Part shown: positions 6,601 through 15,284 of the stretch, piece after piece
Position numbering within the stretch: the first letter of the stretch is position 1
How the letters are laid out: every line of letters begins with the position of its first letter
Notes under the pieces: model-generated
What the model was told of the DNA's origin: nothing
Database searches by the model: none
Seen by the model: only the letters and a program-made list of their open reading frames with translations
Translations under genes and position numbers: made by a program
Source: Balneolales bacterium
Lineage (GTDB): Bacteria; Bacteroidota; Rhodothermia; Balneolales; Natronogracilivirgulaceae
NCBI GenBank assembly: GCA_007132975.1
Contig: SLNO01000041.1
Span: forward strand, 1-32,983
Reading direction: 5' to 3'
Length of the DNA stretch: 32,983 nt

Positions 6601-7316
6601 GTTTCCGGAGCAAATGCTCCGCCGCGGTAATCTCCACAAATCTTCTCCATGACCATGTCCCTTTCTTTGAAGGCTTTCTCAAACCAATCCGCACCATATA
6701 GTTTGACGCGCTCCTGATACGTCATCACTCTGCCGTCTCCCGAAGAAACAAATGAGAGGGATTTAATTACGGTATCATTTTCGATGACCCTGCTGATACG
6801 GCAGGTCACGTCCCCAAGGGTCACGGTTTCTTCCGGAACCAGGCTTTTGCGGACCGACTGAGGATTCAGGTAATCCATCACCAGAAAACCTCCATGCCTC
6901 AGATTGCCGCACATGTTCGCAATCACGCGCAAATTATCTGTGTCATCTCCAAAATACCCGAAACTTGTGAAGAGATTGCACATCAGATCACAGGGAGCGC
7001 ACTGCCATGTGCGCATGTCCCCTATTTCAAAACTGAGATTTGCAACACCGTGATCTGCAGCCTTTTTGCGGGCTTTCTCTATTGCTTTGGGGGACAAGTC
7101 CACCCCAGTCACATGGTATCCTTCCTGCGCCAGAAGCAGGGAATGGCGGCCCCGGCCGCATCCCATATCCACGGTTACCGGATACCCGGAAGGTGGCAGC
7201 ATGTGAGCAATCCATCTGACAAGCATTTCCGCCTCGGCATCATCCCTGCTGGCATATAGCTGCTCGTAGAGCGGACTGTCAAACCACGATTCGAACCAGT
7301 TGTCTGATGTAGTCAT
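6543..7316 (-). CDS. Class I SAM-dependent methyltransferase
   Basis: The product is 257 residues. Motif I VDMGCGRGRHS (49-59) and the acidic residue after strand 2, GVDLSP (71-76, D73), mark a Rossmann-fold S-adenosylmethionine-dependent methyltransferase. IGDMRTW and a CDLMCNLFTSFGYF stretch follow in the positions of motifs II to IV. MLVRWIAHMLPPSGYPV before motif I is typical of the Methyltransf_25/11 type. The target is unknown. The gene starts inside the stop of the upstream membrane-protein gene (ATGA overlap), so the two are translated together. Its last residues (LARKIGGAGPQV) lie in a tandem repeat array and may be a recent extension of an ancestral end at or near LARK. Confidence 0.85.
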   Translation of the reverse strand: MTTSDNWFESWFDSPLYEQLYASRDDAEAEMLVRWIAHMLPPSGYPVTVDMGCGRGRHSLLLAQEGYHVTGVDLSPKAIEKARKKAADHGVANLSFEIGDMRTWQCAPCDLMCNLFTSFGYFGDDTDNLRVIANMCGNLRHGGFLVMDYLNPQSVRKSLVPEETVTLGDVTCRISRVIENDTVIKSLSFVSSGDGRVMTYQERVKLYGADWFEKAFKERDMVMEKICGDYRGGAFAPETSPRMVMLARKIGGAGPQV

Positions 7317-7822
7317 CCTCTTGATACCACGGCGATAGGATCATCCAGCAGTGCGATCTCATCCTGGTCCAGTGACAGCGCGTTGATGACCCTGTCCCGG
7401 GTGGGAAAGCTCAGGACCATCACCATGATCATGATAAGCGCGGCGCCAAGCATCACGGTATTATGGGTAAGAATGTAAGCGACTACGGCAAACAGTCCTG
7501 CGGCTTCCATAATGGCAAACTTGATCAGGTTGCCGGTTTGATATTCAGGGCATTTTTTGGTCAGTGGCGCGTCGCGGGCAACCAGTCCCAGCCGGTATTT
7601 CATAACCATTAACCCGGCGATGATGGATGCGGGGGTGGCAAGTATACCGATTCCAATCAGAGCAACCGCTCCCGTGCCCTCAAAGACTGAATCCATTTCC
7701 ATTTCAGGAACAAGAACAAAAACGGCCAGCACAAAAAAAAGCACCACGCCCATGATGAAAGCAGCTGGTATCAGCCGGATATTGAATAGAAATTCGCGAG
7801 AAGTTATGCCGTTTCGACTCAT
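7313..7822 (-). CDS. Small four-helix membrane protein, unknown function
   Basis: This 169-residue protein has a short basic N-terminus and four predicted membrane segments near 15-38, 49-73, 98-115 and 118-136. A hydrophilic loop with a CPEYQTGN stretch (about 90-97) lies between the second and third, and a charged tail follows. I do not recognise the family. It is coupled by a 4-bp overlap to the methyltransferase gene downstream, and a divergent promoter region separates it from pyrF. Start at 7822 is the first ATG; the N-terminus fits a membrane protein with positive-inside topology. It is likely a real gene because of the overlap and the clean hydrophobic pattern. Confidence 0.75.
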   Translation of the reverse strand: MSRNGITSREFLFNIRLIPAAFIMGVVLFFVLAVFVLVPEMEMDSVFEGTGAVALIGIGILATPASIIAGLMVMKYRLGLVARDAPLTKKCPEYQTGNLIKFAIMEAAGLFAVVAYILTHNTVMLGAALIMIMVMVLSFPTRDRVINALSLDQDEIALLDDPIAVVSRG

Positions 7823-7874
7823 GGCAGTGTGCGCTTGGTGCGTATTGTCATGTGCATTTGTTCAGATTTACTGC

Positions 7875-7906
7875 CAAAGTAAGAATTAACGCTGAAAAAA
7901 ATCGAA
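7875..7906 (-). promoter_or_regulatory. Candidate Bacteroidota-type promoter for the membrane protein/methyltransferase pair
   Basis: Minus-strand TTACTTTG (7882-7875) matches the -7 element TAnnTTTG in all but one position. TTCG (7906-7903) lies 20 bp upstream, where -33 TTTG is expected. Transcription would start near 7868, about 45 nt before the ATG at 7822. Confidence 0.35.
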
Positions 7907-7921
7907 ATCATTGTATTTTCG
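7892..7921 (+). promoter_or_regulatory. Candidate promoter of pyrF, nearly leaderless
   Basis: TATTTTCG (7914-7921) resembles the -7 element TAnnTTTG. CTG (7892-7894) lies 19 bp upstream in place of TTG. If real, transcription would begin at or a few bases beyond the ATG at 7926, giving a leaderless or almost leaderless message. No Shine-Dalgarno sequence precedes that ATG, which is consistent. Confidence 0.3.
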
Positions 7922-7925
7922 TGCC

Positions 7926-8810
7926 ATGTCTTTCCAGAACAAACTCCTGTCTGCTGTGAGGAACTCCGGATCTGTGCTCTGCACCGGGCTGGACCCCGTT
8001 CCCGGCGCCATGCCGGCGGAACTGCGTGAACAGCATCACTCCGAACGCGAACTGGTCCTTGCATGGTGCCGCCGCATCATCGAGCAGACCAAAACCGCTA
8101 CGGCCTCCTACAAAATTAACCTGGCCTACTTTGAGGCGCTCGGGCCGGATGGGTTCCATATCCTGGACGAGGTGCTTGACGCCATCCCGTCCGGCAAGAT
8201 CCTGATCGCCGACGCCAAGCGGGGCGATGTCCCGCACACAAACGAGCGCTACAAGGCCGCCTTTTTCGACCGCCTCGGCTTTGATGCCATCACGCTGTCC
8301 CCATTCCTGGGCACCGATACGCTGGTGCCGTTCCTGGGCGACCCCTCTCGCGCCGTCTATGCCCTCACACTGACCTCCAACCCCGGCGCCGCCGAACTGA
8401 TGACCCGTCCATTTGGCGAGGCACCGTCGCTGAGCGCCCATGTGGCCTCGCTTCTGCGATCCTGCGCCTCTGAGCACCCAGGCACCATTGGCATGGTCAT
8501 CGGCGCGACCCAGCACAAGATTTACGGACCGGTAATGGAAGCCTTCCCGGAGGCGCCGCTGCTCATTCCGGGCGTCGGCGCACAGTCGGGCTCGGTTTCC
8601 GAACTGGAACAGCACCTGGCCCGGCACAAGGGCATACCGCTGATCAACGTCAGCCGCGGCATCTCGGCCTTCGATCCCGCGAGCAGCGACCCGTGGGACA
8701 TGCAAATCGCGGATAACACAGCCCGTTTCAAAAAAATCCTGCAGCCGATATCGGACCGGTTCCTGGGCACAGGGGACCCGCACATCCACCCACAAAAACC
8801 CGGGAACTGA
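7926..8810 (+). CDS. pyrF: Orotidine 5'-phosphate decarboxylase, type 2
   Basis: PyrF decarboxylates orotidine 5'-monophosphate to UMP, the last step of pyrimidine synthesis, in the cytoplasm. The 294-residue product has the Asp-Lys-Asp catalytic motif in LIADAKRGDVPHT (93-105; D96, K98, D101). It also has the N-terminal GLDPVPG (21-27) and SYKINLAYFEALGPDG (61-76), with the lysine that contacts substrate. PGVGAQSG and an INVSRGI phosphate-binding strand lie near the end. The length and these motifs fit the longer 'subfamily 2' enzymes found in Bacteroidota, actinobacteria and myxobacteria. The ATG at 7926 is chosen over the in-frame TTG at 7911, because homologues begin near this methionine and a promoter-like element overlaps the TTG. 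It ends 7 bp before rnhA on the same strand. Confidence 0.95.
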   Translation: MSFQNKLLSAVRNSGSVLCTGLDPVPGAMPAELREQHHSERELVLAWCRRIIEQTKTATASYKINLAYFEALGPDGFHILDEVLDAIPSGKILIADAKRGDVPHTNERYKAAFFDRLGFDAITLSPFLGTDTLVPFLGDPSRAVYALTLTSNPGAAELMTRPFGEAPSLSAHVASLLRSCASEHPGTIGMVIGATQHKIYGPVMEAFPEAPLLIPGVGAQSGSVSELEQHLARHKGIPLINVSRGISAFDPASSDPWDMQIADNTARFKKILQPISDRFLGTGDPHIHPQKPGN

Positions 8811-8817
8811 GCCTCAA

Positions 8818-9276
8818 ATGGCAAAAGCAAAACCACACGTCACTATCTACACCGACGGCGCCTGCAGCGGGAATCCCGGTCCGGGCGGATGGGGCGCCCT
8901 GCTTCAGTGGAAAGGCTCCGAACGCACCCTGAGCGGCAGCGCACCCGACACCACCAACAACCGGATGGAGCTGATGGCCGTCATAGAGGCCCTGCGCGCG
9001 CTCAAACGCCCCTGCCGCGTATCCATCCACAGTGACAGCGCCCTGATCATCAACGCCTTCACGCAGGGATGGGTGGATAACTGGCTGCGCCGTGGCTGGA
9101 GGAAGGCCGACAAAAAACCGGTGGAAAACCGCGACCTGTGGGAGCAGCTGCTGCAGGCCATGGAGCCGCACGATGTGGAATGGGTCAAGGTGAAAGGCCA
9201 CGCCGATGATGAGCGCAACAACCGGGTGGACCGTCTGGCCGTGGAGGCGTGCAAGCGGCAGAGTTCGTCAGGGTGA
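8818..9276 (+). CDS. rnhA: Ribonuclease HI
   Basis: RNase HI cuts the RNA strand of RNA-DNA hybrids. The 152-residue protein begins with the family pattern IYTDGACSGNPGPGGWG (10-26) and carries the four metal-binding acids D13, E51 (in NRMELMA), D73 (IHSDS) and D138 (NNRVDRLA). The catalytic-loop histidine H128 is in VKGHADDERNN. WLRRGWRKADKKPVENRDLW (89-108) is the basic handle region seen in E. coli-type enzymes. Full length. It follows pyrF by 7 bp and is probably cotranscribed, and it converges on tsaD with a 22-bp gap. Confidence 0.95.
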   Translation: MAKAKPHVTIYTDGACSGNPGPGGWGALLQWKGSERTLSGSAPDTTNNRMELMAVIEALRALKRPCRVSIHSDSALIINAFTQGWVDNWLRRGWRKADKKPVENRDLWEQLLQAMEPHDVEWVKVKGHADDERNNRVDRLAVEACKRQSSSG

Positions 9277-9298
9277 TTTGGGATAGGGCCCCGGATCC

Positions 9299-10315
9299 TC
9301 ACCTGGCCATTTTTTCCCACTGGAAGCGCGCATAGGGCTTGAGACGCAGGTCGTCCACCATCCCCTCGCGCATCTTGAACCATCCGGTGACAGCGATCAT
9401 GGCGGCATTGTCCGTGCAGTATTTTGGATGGGGGATGTGCAGCGATGCCCCGAGTTTTTCCGCCATTTTGTGCGCTTTCTCCCGGAGCATGGAGTTGGCC
9501 GACACCCCGCCGGCGATGATCACGCTTTTTACTCCGGTTTTCAGGACGGCCTGACGAAGCTTGTGGATGAGCACATCGGTGATTGCGGCGGAAATGCTGG
9601 CGCAAAGGTCGCTGAGGTTTTCCCTGATGAATGTTTCGCGTTCGGGATCCGGGATATCCTGCAGGTAGTAGAGCACCGAGGTCTTGAGGCCGGAGAAGCT
9701 GAAATCCAGCCCTTTTTTCATCATGGCGCGCGGAAAGTCGTAGAAATCCGGGTTGCCGTCGCGGGCCAGGCGGTCGATTTCGGGTCCGGCGGGATAGGCC
9801 AGGCCGAGCAGTTTGCCGATCTTGTCGAAGGCCTCGCCGGCGGCATCGTCGCGGGTCTGGCCCATGAGCGTGTGGTGGAGCGGACGATCGACATGGAAGA
9901 TCTGGGTATGTCCGCCAGATACCACAAGGCTTACGAAAGGCAGCTGCGGTTTTTCATCGATGAAGGTGGCATAGATGTGGGCGTCGATGTGGTTGACGCC
10001 AACCACCGGTTTGTTCCACTGGATGGCCAGGCCTTTGGCGAAACAGAGTCCCACCAGTAGCGAGCCCATGAGCCCGGGGCCTTCGGTGACGGCGATGGCT
10101 TCGATATCCTCCCGGCCCAGACCGGCATTTTTCAGGGCCTTGCCTACGGTGCGCCAGATAACCCGCTCATGGGCGCGGGATGCCAGTTCGGGCACGATGC
10201 CCCCGAAATCGATGTGATCGGTTTGGGATGCTATGACACTGGAGAGCAGCCGCGTGCCGTCGTAAACCGCCGCGGCTGTCTCGTCGCAGGATGATTCAAT
10301 GCCCAGAACCGCCAT
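9299..10315 (-). CDS. tsaD: tRNA N6-threonylcarbamoyladenosine synthase subunit
   Basis: TsaD transfers the threonylcarbamoyl group from threonylcarbamoyl-AMP to A37 of tRNAs that read ANN codons, working with TsaB and TsaE. The 338-residue product begins MAVLGIESSCDETAAAV. It has metal-binding histidines in NHIDAHIYA (H109, H113), the nucleotide loop SGGHTQIF, PAGPEIDRLA, FSFSGLKTS and the C-terminal IAGGVSANSMLR and CTDNAAMIA motifs of the Kae1/TsaD family. HIDAH takes the place of the commoner H(M/L)EGH, keeping both histidines. The start at 10315 is fixed by the conserved N-terminus, although the frame is open far upstream. It lies 10 bp after the stop of the beta-propeller gene, so the two probably share a transcript. 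Confidence 0.95.
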   Translation of the reverse strand: MAVLGIESSCDETAAAVYDGTRLLSSVIASQTDHIDFGGIVPELASRAHERVIWRTVGKALKNAGLGREDIEAIAVTEGPGLMGSLLVGLCFAKGLAIQWNKPVVGVNHIDAHIYATFIDEKPQLPFVSLVVSGGHTQIFHVDRPLHHTLMGQTRDDAAGEAFDKIGKLLGLAYPAGPEIDRLARDGNPDFYDFPRAMMKKGLDFSFSGLKTSVLYYLQDIPDPERETFIRENLSDLCASISAAITDVLIHKLRQAVLKTGVKSVIIAGGVSANSMLREKAHKMAEKLGASLHIPHPKYCTDNAAMIAVTGWFKMREGMVDDLRLKPYARFQWEKMAR

Positions 10316-10325
10316 GAAAGGGTGG

Positions 10326-11237
10326 TCAGTTGCGGACGAAAACGCCGGGATTGGCGCCTGCGGACAGGACACCGCCGCCATACCCGAGGGAGTAGACAGG
10401 CTGTCCGGCAAGGCCGTCCGGTTCCCAGTTATCACCGTTGTCCGTGGACATGTAGATACCGCCGCGGGTGGATGCGGCCAGTCCATTGGGCGTGGCAACA
10501 ATATCATATACCTCGGTGTCTGCAAACTGGTTGCCGGTTTCCTGCCAGGTCTCACCGTTGTCGGCAGAGCGGTACACGCCATCCTGGGTAGCGGCGAACA
10601 CGACACCGTCAGCTACGGCAAAGGCATTGGTGCGCACATGGGGGAAGTCGGTATCTGCAAGCACCCAGAGGTCGCCGCCGTCATCGGTGCGGTAGATCCT
10701 GTTCGACACACCGGCCAGCACCCTGCCATTGGGCAAAGCCACAAGGGCGTATCCAAAATTCAGCTCCATGCCTTCATTTGCCTGGCTCCAGGAAGAGCCA
10801 TTGTTGTCGGAAACATAGATTCCACCGGCGAGGGTAGCGGCGAACAAGCGGCCGGATTCGTGCACGATTACGGCTTGTGCGCGGGTCTCATCCATGCCCT
10901 GGGCCAATCGGCGCCAGCCCCGGCCGTTATTGTCGGACCGGTACACCCCGTTCTGGGTGGCGGCGAACCAGGTATCGCCGGAGCCACGTGCAAAGTCATA
11001 CACCGATACGTTGTCGAGATTGCTTTGCAGCCAGTTTGCACCGCCATCAGTTGAGAAAAAGACCCCTTGTCCAAGCGTCCCTGCCATCATGTTGGAACCG
11101 GCGGTATGCAGCGCCCATACGGAGCCGCCGTGGGGCCCCTCGGTGTGGCTCCAGTTACCTGAGCCGGCGTCTGCTGTCTGGAAAGCCGTAATGGCAAGAA
11201 GAAGCGCAAAAATGGAAGTGACCGTGAGTTGTTTCAT
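10326..11237 (-). CDS. Secreted Asp-box (BNR/Ycf48-like) beta-propeller protein
   Basis: The 303-residue product has a classic signal peptide (residues 1-26: basic start, hydrophobic core, AFQTADAG cleavage region). Six Asp-box repeats S/T-x-D-x-G-x-x-W follow: FFSTDGGANW, YRSDNNGRGW, YVSDNNGSSW, YRTDDGGDLW, YRSADNGETW and YMSTDNGDNW, each after a short strand such as G-V-Y or G-I-Y. This is the sialidase/Ycf48-type propeller. It has no catalytic residues that I can identify and no sorting domain, and it ends in a short GVFVRN strand. A good ribosome site (AAAAGGACATTTT) precedes the ATG at 11237. It is likely exported to the periplasm. Its position 10 bp before tsaD is probably operon sharing rather than shared function. 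Confidence 0.85.
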   Translation of the reverse strand: MKQLTVTSIFALLLAITAFQTADAGSGNWSHTEGPHGGSVWALHTAGSNMMAGTLGQGVFFSTDGGANWLQSNLDNVSVYDFARGSGDTWFAATQNGVYRSDNNGRGWRRLAQGMDETRAQAVIVHESGRLFAATLAGGIYVSDNNGSSWSQANEGMELNFGYALVALPNGRVLAGVSNRIYRTDDGGDLWVLADTDFPHVRTNAFAVADGVVFAATQDGVYRSADNGETWQETGNQFADTEVYDIVATPNGLAASTRGGIYMSTDNGDNWEPDGLAGQPVYSLGYGGGVLSAGANPGVFVRN

Positions 11238-11282
11238 AAAATGTCCTTTTAAGTTGACAATCCTGTGCTGACCAACTAATGT

Positions 11283-11301
11283 TATTGCCGCGACGGCAAT
11301 A
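11283..11301. repeat. Inverted repeat TATTGCCG-CGA-CGGCAATA between divergent genes
   Basis: Perfect 8-base arms surround a 3-base centre. The repeat lies 46 bp before the propeller gene start and about 80 bp before the candidate uvrA promoter element. No T-run follows on either strand, so it is more likely an operator or a leader hairpin than a terminator. Confidence 0.45.
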
Positions 11302-11381
11302 CCCGGCGCGATATGCAGTCCGGATTTGTTAAAGATAATGCTTACCAAGAAATAAACGAATGATATTCTCATGATTTCCGG

Positions 11382-11412
11382 TTTACATGTACCGGGTATC
11401 GTCATACCTTTG
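11382..11412 (+). promoter_or_regulatory. Bacteroidota-type promoter of uvrA
   Basis: TACCTTTG (11405-11412) is a perfect match to the -7 element TAnnTTTG. TTTA (11382-11385) stands exactly 19 bp upstream at the -33 position. Transcription should start near 11418, leaving a leader of about 100 nt to the uvrA ATG at 11518. This is the best promoter match I found in the window. Confidence 0.55.
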
Positions 11413-11517
11413 GATTTCCGCAGAGAGTCTGCGGTTTTGATGGAACAAGCAATCCCGTAATCATCGCCTCAGGGCTTTATTTACGGCTATCCGGCAATTC
11501 AAGCAGCCATAACGCAC

Positions 11518-14370
11518 ATGCCGACCAACGCCATTGTCATTCGCGGCGCCCGCGAGCACAATCTCAAGAATATCGATCTGGATATTCCCCGGGACCGTTT
11601 TGTGGTCATTACAGGCATCTCTGGTTCCGGCAAGACTTCGCTGGCTTTCGACACGATCTACGCCGAGGGACAGCGTCGTTTCATGGAGTCGCTCTCGGCC
11701 TACGCGCGGCAGTTCCTCGGGATGATGGAGCGGCCCGAAACCGACTTCATTGACGGGCTCTCGCCGGTCATCTCCATCGACCAGAAAACAACCAGCCGCA
11801 ATCCGCGCTCCACGGTGGGCACCGTCACAGAGATCTATGACTATCTGCGCCTGCTGTTTGCCCGCGCCGGCACCCCGTATTCCTACCTGACCGGCAACCG
11901 CATGCAGAAACAAACCCCGGAGGAGGTGATCGCCAGCATCATGCAGCTGCCGCAGGGCACCCGCGCCTACTGCATGGCGCCTGTGGTGCGCGGACGCAAG
12001 GGGCACTACCGCGAACTCTTCGAGCAGACGCTCAAACAGGGCTTCATCCGGGTGCGAATCGACAAGGAATTCCATGAGCTGGAGCCCGGCTTGCAGGCCG
12101 ACCGCTACAAAACGCACGACATCGAGGTGGTGGTCGACCGGTTTGTGGTCTCCGAAAACAGCCGCAGCCGCATCGAGCAGAGCGTCCAGGTGGCCCTGGA
12201 CATGGCCGATGGCAACCTGATCCTGGCCATTGAGGATGCGGACAGCGAGAGCGGGTTCCGTGACATGCTCTTCTCGCAAAACCTTTTCGATCCGGAAAGC
12301 GGCCTCTCTTACGACGAGCCGGCGCCGAACATGTTCTCGTTCAACTCGCCCTACGGCGCGTGTCCCGACTGCGACGGTCTCGGCTACCGGTATGACGTGG
12401 ACCCGGACCTGGTCATCCCCAACCCCCGGCAGAGTATTGCCGAGGGTGGGATCCGCTTCATGGGCAAACCCCGCGGCATTTTTGTCTTCAAACAACTCGA
12501 AGCGGTCTTCAAGGCGCACAAGGCCTCCTTCCGGACCCCCTTCGAAGAGCTGTCCGAGGACCTGCGCGAGGTGGTCATGGAGGGCAGCGGCGACCGGAAA
12601 TATGATGTCACCTATGACTTCCGCGACAGCAACGTCACATACAAGCACTCCTTCCCGGGTGTCTGCGCGCTGATCCGCGACCAGTACGAGTCGTCGAAAT
12701 CGGCTTCGCAGCGCGACAAGGCCAAGGCCTTTATGAACCGTGTCTCCTGCTCAACCTGCGGCGGCGGAAGGCTCAAAAAGGAGGCCCTCTCCTATCGTAT
12801 CGGTGAGCACAACATCCACGATCTGGTCCGGTTGGATATCCGCACGCTGCGACGTGCCGTGGACCGTTTCGAGCTCTCCGAACGTCAGCGCATTATCGCC
12901 ACGCAAATCGTCAAGGAGATTCGCGACCGGCTCGATTTCCTGCTGAACGTCGGTTTGGATTACCTTTCACTGGACCGCGAAGCACAGACCATCAGCGGCG
13001 GGGAGGCGCAGCGGATCCGGTTGGCCACACAGATCGGCACCCAGCTGGTGGGCGTGCTCTACATCCTCGATGAGCCCAGCATCGGTCTGCACCAGCGCGA
13101 CAATATCAAGCTCATCGGTTCGCTGAAACAGCTGCGCGACCTTGGCAACAGTGTAATCGTAGTGGAACACGACCGCGAAACCATCGATCATGCCGATTAT
13201 GTGGTGGATCTGGGGCCGGGTGCCGGAAGGTTTGGCGGGCACATTGTTTCGCAGGGACGTCCCGAAGAGCTGGACCCATCCTCCATGACCGCACGCTACC
13301 TGCGTTATGAGGAGCGCATTCCGCTTCCCGAAACGCGCCGCAAGGGCAAGGGCACCGAGCTGGTGGTCAGGGGGGCGCGCGGTCACAACCTCAAGTCGGT
13401 TGAGCTGCGGCTGCCGCTGGGCACATTCACCTGCATCACGGGTGTGAGCGGAAGCGGCAAAAGTTCGCTGATCAACCAGACGGTGGTGCCACTGCTCAGC
13501 GCCCATTTTTACCAGTCGCGCACGGTCCCGCTGCCATACGCCGAGGTGGAAGGGCTCGAGCACCTCAACAAGATCATATCGATCGACCAGAGTCCGATCG
13601 GACGCACGCCACGGTCCAACCCGGGAACATATACCAAGGTTTTTGACATCATACGGTCGCTTTTTGCCGAGCTGCCCGAGGCGAAGATCCGCGGGTACGA
13701 CCAGGGGCGGTTCTCCTTCAACGTCAAGGGCGGGCGCTGCGAAGCCTGCACCGGCGACGGCGTCCGGAAGATCGAGATGAACTTTCTGCCGGATGTCTAC
13801 GTGACCTGCGAAAGCTGCAACGGGCGGCGCTACAACCGGGAGACGCTGGACATCCACTACAAGGGAAAGAGCATCGCCGAAGTGCTGGAAATGAGCATTG
13901 AGGAGGCCGCTGCATTCTTCGATGCGGTGCCGCGGGTCAGGCGCATACTGGAAACCATGAACTCGGTGGGACTCGGTTACCTGACGCTGGGACAATCCAG
14001 CACCACGCTCTCAGGCGGCGAGGCGCAGCGCATCAAGCTGGCACGCGAGCTGTCCAAGATCGGCACAGGCGACACCCTCTACGTAATGGACGAGCCCACC
14101 ACCGGGCTGCACTTCCAGGATGTGAACATGCTTGTGGATGTGATCCAGCAGCTCGTGGACAAGGGCAATACCGTCGTGGTGATCGAGCACAATCTGGACC
14201 TGGTCCTGGCCGCCGACCACATCATCGACATGGGTCCCGAGGGCGGCAGCGAGGGCGGCGAGATCATCGCCACCGGCACGCCCGAGGAGCTGGCCGCCGC
14301 GGAACAGTCGTACACCGGCCAATATTTACGCAAGGAGTTGGAGCACGCGGGCAAAAAGGCGGAAGCCTGA
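11518..14370 (+). CDS. uvrA: Excinuclease ABC subunit A
   Basis: UvrA is the ATP-driven damage-recognition subunit of nucleotide excision repair and loads UvrB. The 950-residue product has both ABC cassettes. Walker A loops are GISGSGKTS (33-41) and GVSGSGKSS. Signature motifs [11 protein letters not shown] and [11 protein letters not shown] are each followed by a Walker B strand ([16 protein letters not shown] and [15 protein letters not shown]). The C-terminal zinc module is complete (C741, C744, C764, C767), and [10 protein letters not shown] (C411, C414) is present. In the first zinc module only CPDCDGLG (C282, C285) remains. The preceding CxxC is replaced by [17 protein letters not shown], as I recall for Bacteroidota UvrA. 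Starts at the ATG at 11518 in [18 protein letters not shown]. Confidence 0.97.
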   Translation: MPTNAIVIRGAREHNLKNIDLDIPRDRFVVITGISGSGKTSLAFDTIYAEGQRRFMESLSAYARQFLGMMERPETDFIDGLSPVISIDQKTTSRNPRSTVGTVTEIYDYLRLLFARAGTPYSYLTGNRMQKQTPEEVIASIMQLPQGTRAYCMAPVVRGRKGHYRELFEQTLKQGFIRVRIDKEFHELEPGLQADRYKTHDIEVVVDRFVVSENSRSRIEQSVQVALDMADGNLILAIEDADSESGFRDMLFSQNLFDPESGLSYDEPAPNMFSFNSPYGACPDCDGLGYRYDVDPDLVIPNPRQSIAEGGIRFMGKPRGIFVFKQLEAVFKAHKASFRTPFEELSEDLREVVMEGSGDRKYDVTYDFRDSNVTYKHSFPGVCALIRDQYESSKSASQRDKAKAFMNRVSCSTCGGGRLKKEALSYRIGEHNIHDLVRLDIRTLRRAVDRFELSERQRIIATQIVKEIRDRLDFLLNVGLDYLSLDREAQTISGGEAQRIRLATQIGTQLVGVLYILDEPSIGLHQRDNIKLIGSLKQLRDLGNSVIVVEHDRETIDHADYVVDLGPGAGRFGGHIVSQGRPEELDPSSMTARYLRYEERIPLPETRRKGKGTELVVRGARGHNLKSVELRLPLGTFTCITGVSGSGKSSLINQTVVPLLSAHFYQSRTVPLPYAEVEGLEHLNKIISIDQSPIGRTPRSNPGTYTKVFDIIRSLFAELPEAKIRGYDQGRFSFNVKGGRCEACTGDGVRKIEMNFLPDVYVTCESCNGRRYNRETLDIHYKGKSIAEVLEMSIEEAAAFFDAVPRVRRILETMNSVGLGYLTLGQSSTTLSGGEAQRIKLARELSKIGTGDTLYVMDEPTTGLHFQDVNMLVDVIQQLVDKGNTVVVIEHNLDLVLAADHIIDMGPEGGSEGGEIIATGTPEELAAAEQSYTGQYLRKELEHAGKKAEA

Positions 14371-14487
14371 AACGGCACAGGAGCCTCCTGCAACAGCGGG
14401 ACCGCATCCACCCCGATACGGAAAACGGAGACGACCCCAATCCACCCGAAATCCTTTAAAAAAGCACGTTGCGCCACTATTCTTTCA

Positions 14488-14518
14488 TTGCCAGAAGCCG
14501 TGCGTTTACGTATATTTA
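14488..14518 (+). promoter_or_regulatory. Candidate promoter of the 14525 gene, very short leader
   Basis: TATATTTA (14511-14518) matches -7 TAnnTTTG except the last base. TTG (14488-14490) lies 20 bp upstream. The start of transcription would fall around 14524-14526, essentially at the ATG at 14525, so the message may be leaderless. No Shine-Dalgarno sequence is present. Confidence 0.4.
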
Positions 14519-14524
14519 AGGTTG

Positions 14525-15070
14525 ATGGAATTCTTCCGCTCACATATCATAAAAATACCTCTGCTCCTGCTGATCGTCACGGGAATCACTTTTTTCGTGT
14601 GGCCAAGGGAGGACCGGAAGCAGGCCGGCGAATCGGTTTCGGTCCTGCTGATGAGTTTGCGGGCCGATACGGACAATCAGGAGGTCCAGAACAAGATCCA
14701 CTCCCTCAGGGGCGAGCAGGGTGATATCCCCGGATTGCTGCGCAAGGCGTCGGACATCATCGGACAACATCAGGATGATTTTACGCTACCGGTGGATGAG
14801 GGTGGCGCAACCAACGACGACATCTACAACACCCTTCTGCTGAAGTGGACCCTCTACCAGCAGGAATCGCTGACCGACTCGGTCATGATTGTTGACCGTC
14901 AGGTACAGGTGCCGGTTGCCAGTGAAAAAGAAGACAAGTCCCTGTGGAACCAGGTCACCAGCACCGTTCAGTTTGTCGTTGGCGCGTACAGCCGTCTGGG
15001 CGAGGCGATCGACTATATCCGCATGATCCTCAGGCCACTTGCGGGGGGTATATCCATCAACGCCCCGTAG
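14525..15070 (+). CDS. Single-pass membrane protein of unknown function
   Basis: This 181-residue protein starts at the ATG at 14525 (a TTG lies directly before it). One membrane segment (about 10-27, IPLLLLIVTGITFFVW) follows a short basic N-terminus. The rest is hydrophilic, with a Q/D/E-rich region (45-100) and a SLTDSVMIVDRQVQVPV stretch near 115-130. I do not recognise the family. It lies between uvrA and secD on the same strand, with its own candidate promoter. Codon use is like its neighbours. It is probably real, since no better frame overlaps it, but nothing indicates function. Confidence 0.65.
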   Translation: MEFFRSHIIKIPLLLLIVTGITFFVWPREDRKQAGESVSVLLMSLRADTDNQEVQNKIHSLRGEQGDIPGLLRKASDIIGQHQDDFTLPVDEGGATNDDIYNTLLLKWTLYQQESLTDSVMIVDRQVQVPVASEKEDKSLWNQVTSTVQFVVGAYSRLGEAIDYIRMILRPLAGGISINAP

Positions 15071-15284
15071 ATATCCCGCACCGGGCAATCGGATGAACCG
15101 AACCGCCAATCTGCGGCTTCGTCCCACAGCCCCTCCTCCTGCAATGATGACTGAATCCGGTCCGGTCGGACGCTAACCTGTCTGACTGCTATGTTTCCCG
15201 GATATTCATGCCATTGCCCCTGCTGCCCGCAGCAACCTTTTTTATTCAATACGCTATTAACGAACACAGAACGAAACAACCATT
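15071..15284. other. Intergenic region upstream of secD
   Basis: 214 bp between the small membrane-protein gene and secD. I see no gene, strong hairpin plus T-run, or convincing -33/-7 promoter here. An AT-richer stretch (15236-15284) just before the secD start is the likely place for its promoter. Confidence 0.4.

Noticed and set aside
11461-12648. 395-codon minus-strand open frame opposite uvrA
   Set aside because: A high-GC antisense frame; uvrA on the plus strand has every expected motif. The same holds for 12967-13995 and 15969-17210 (opposite uvrA and secD).
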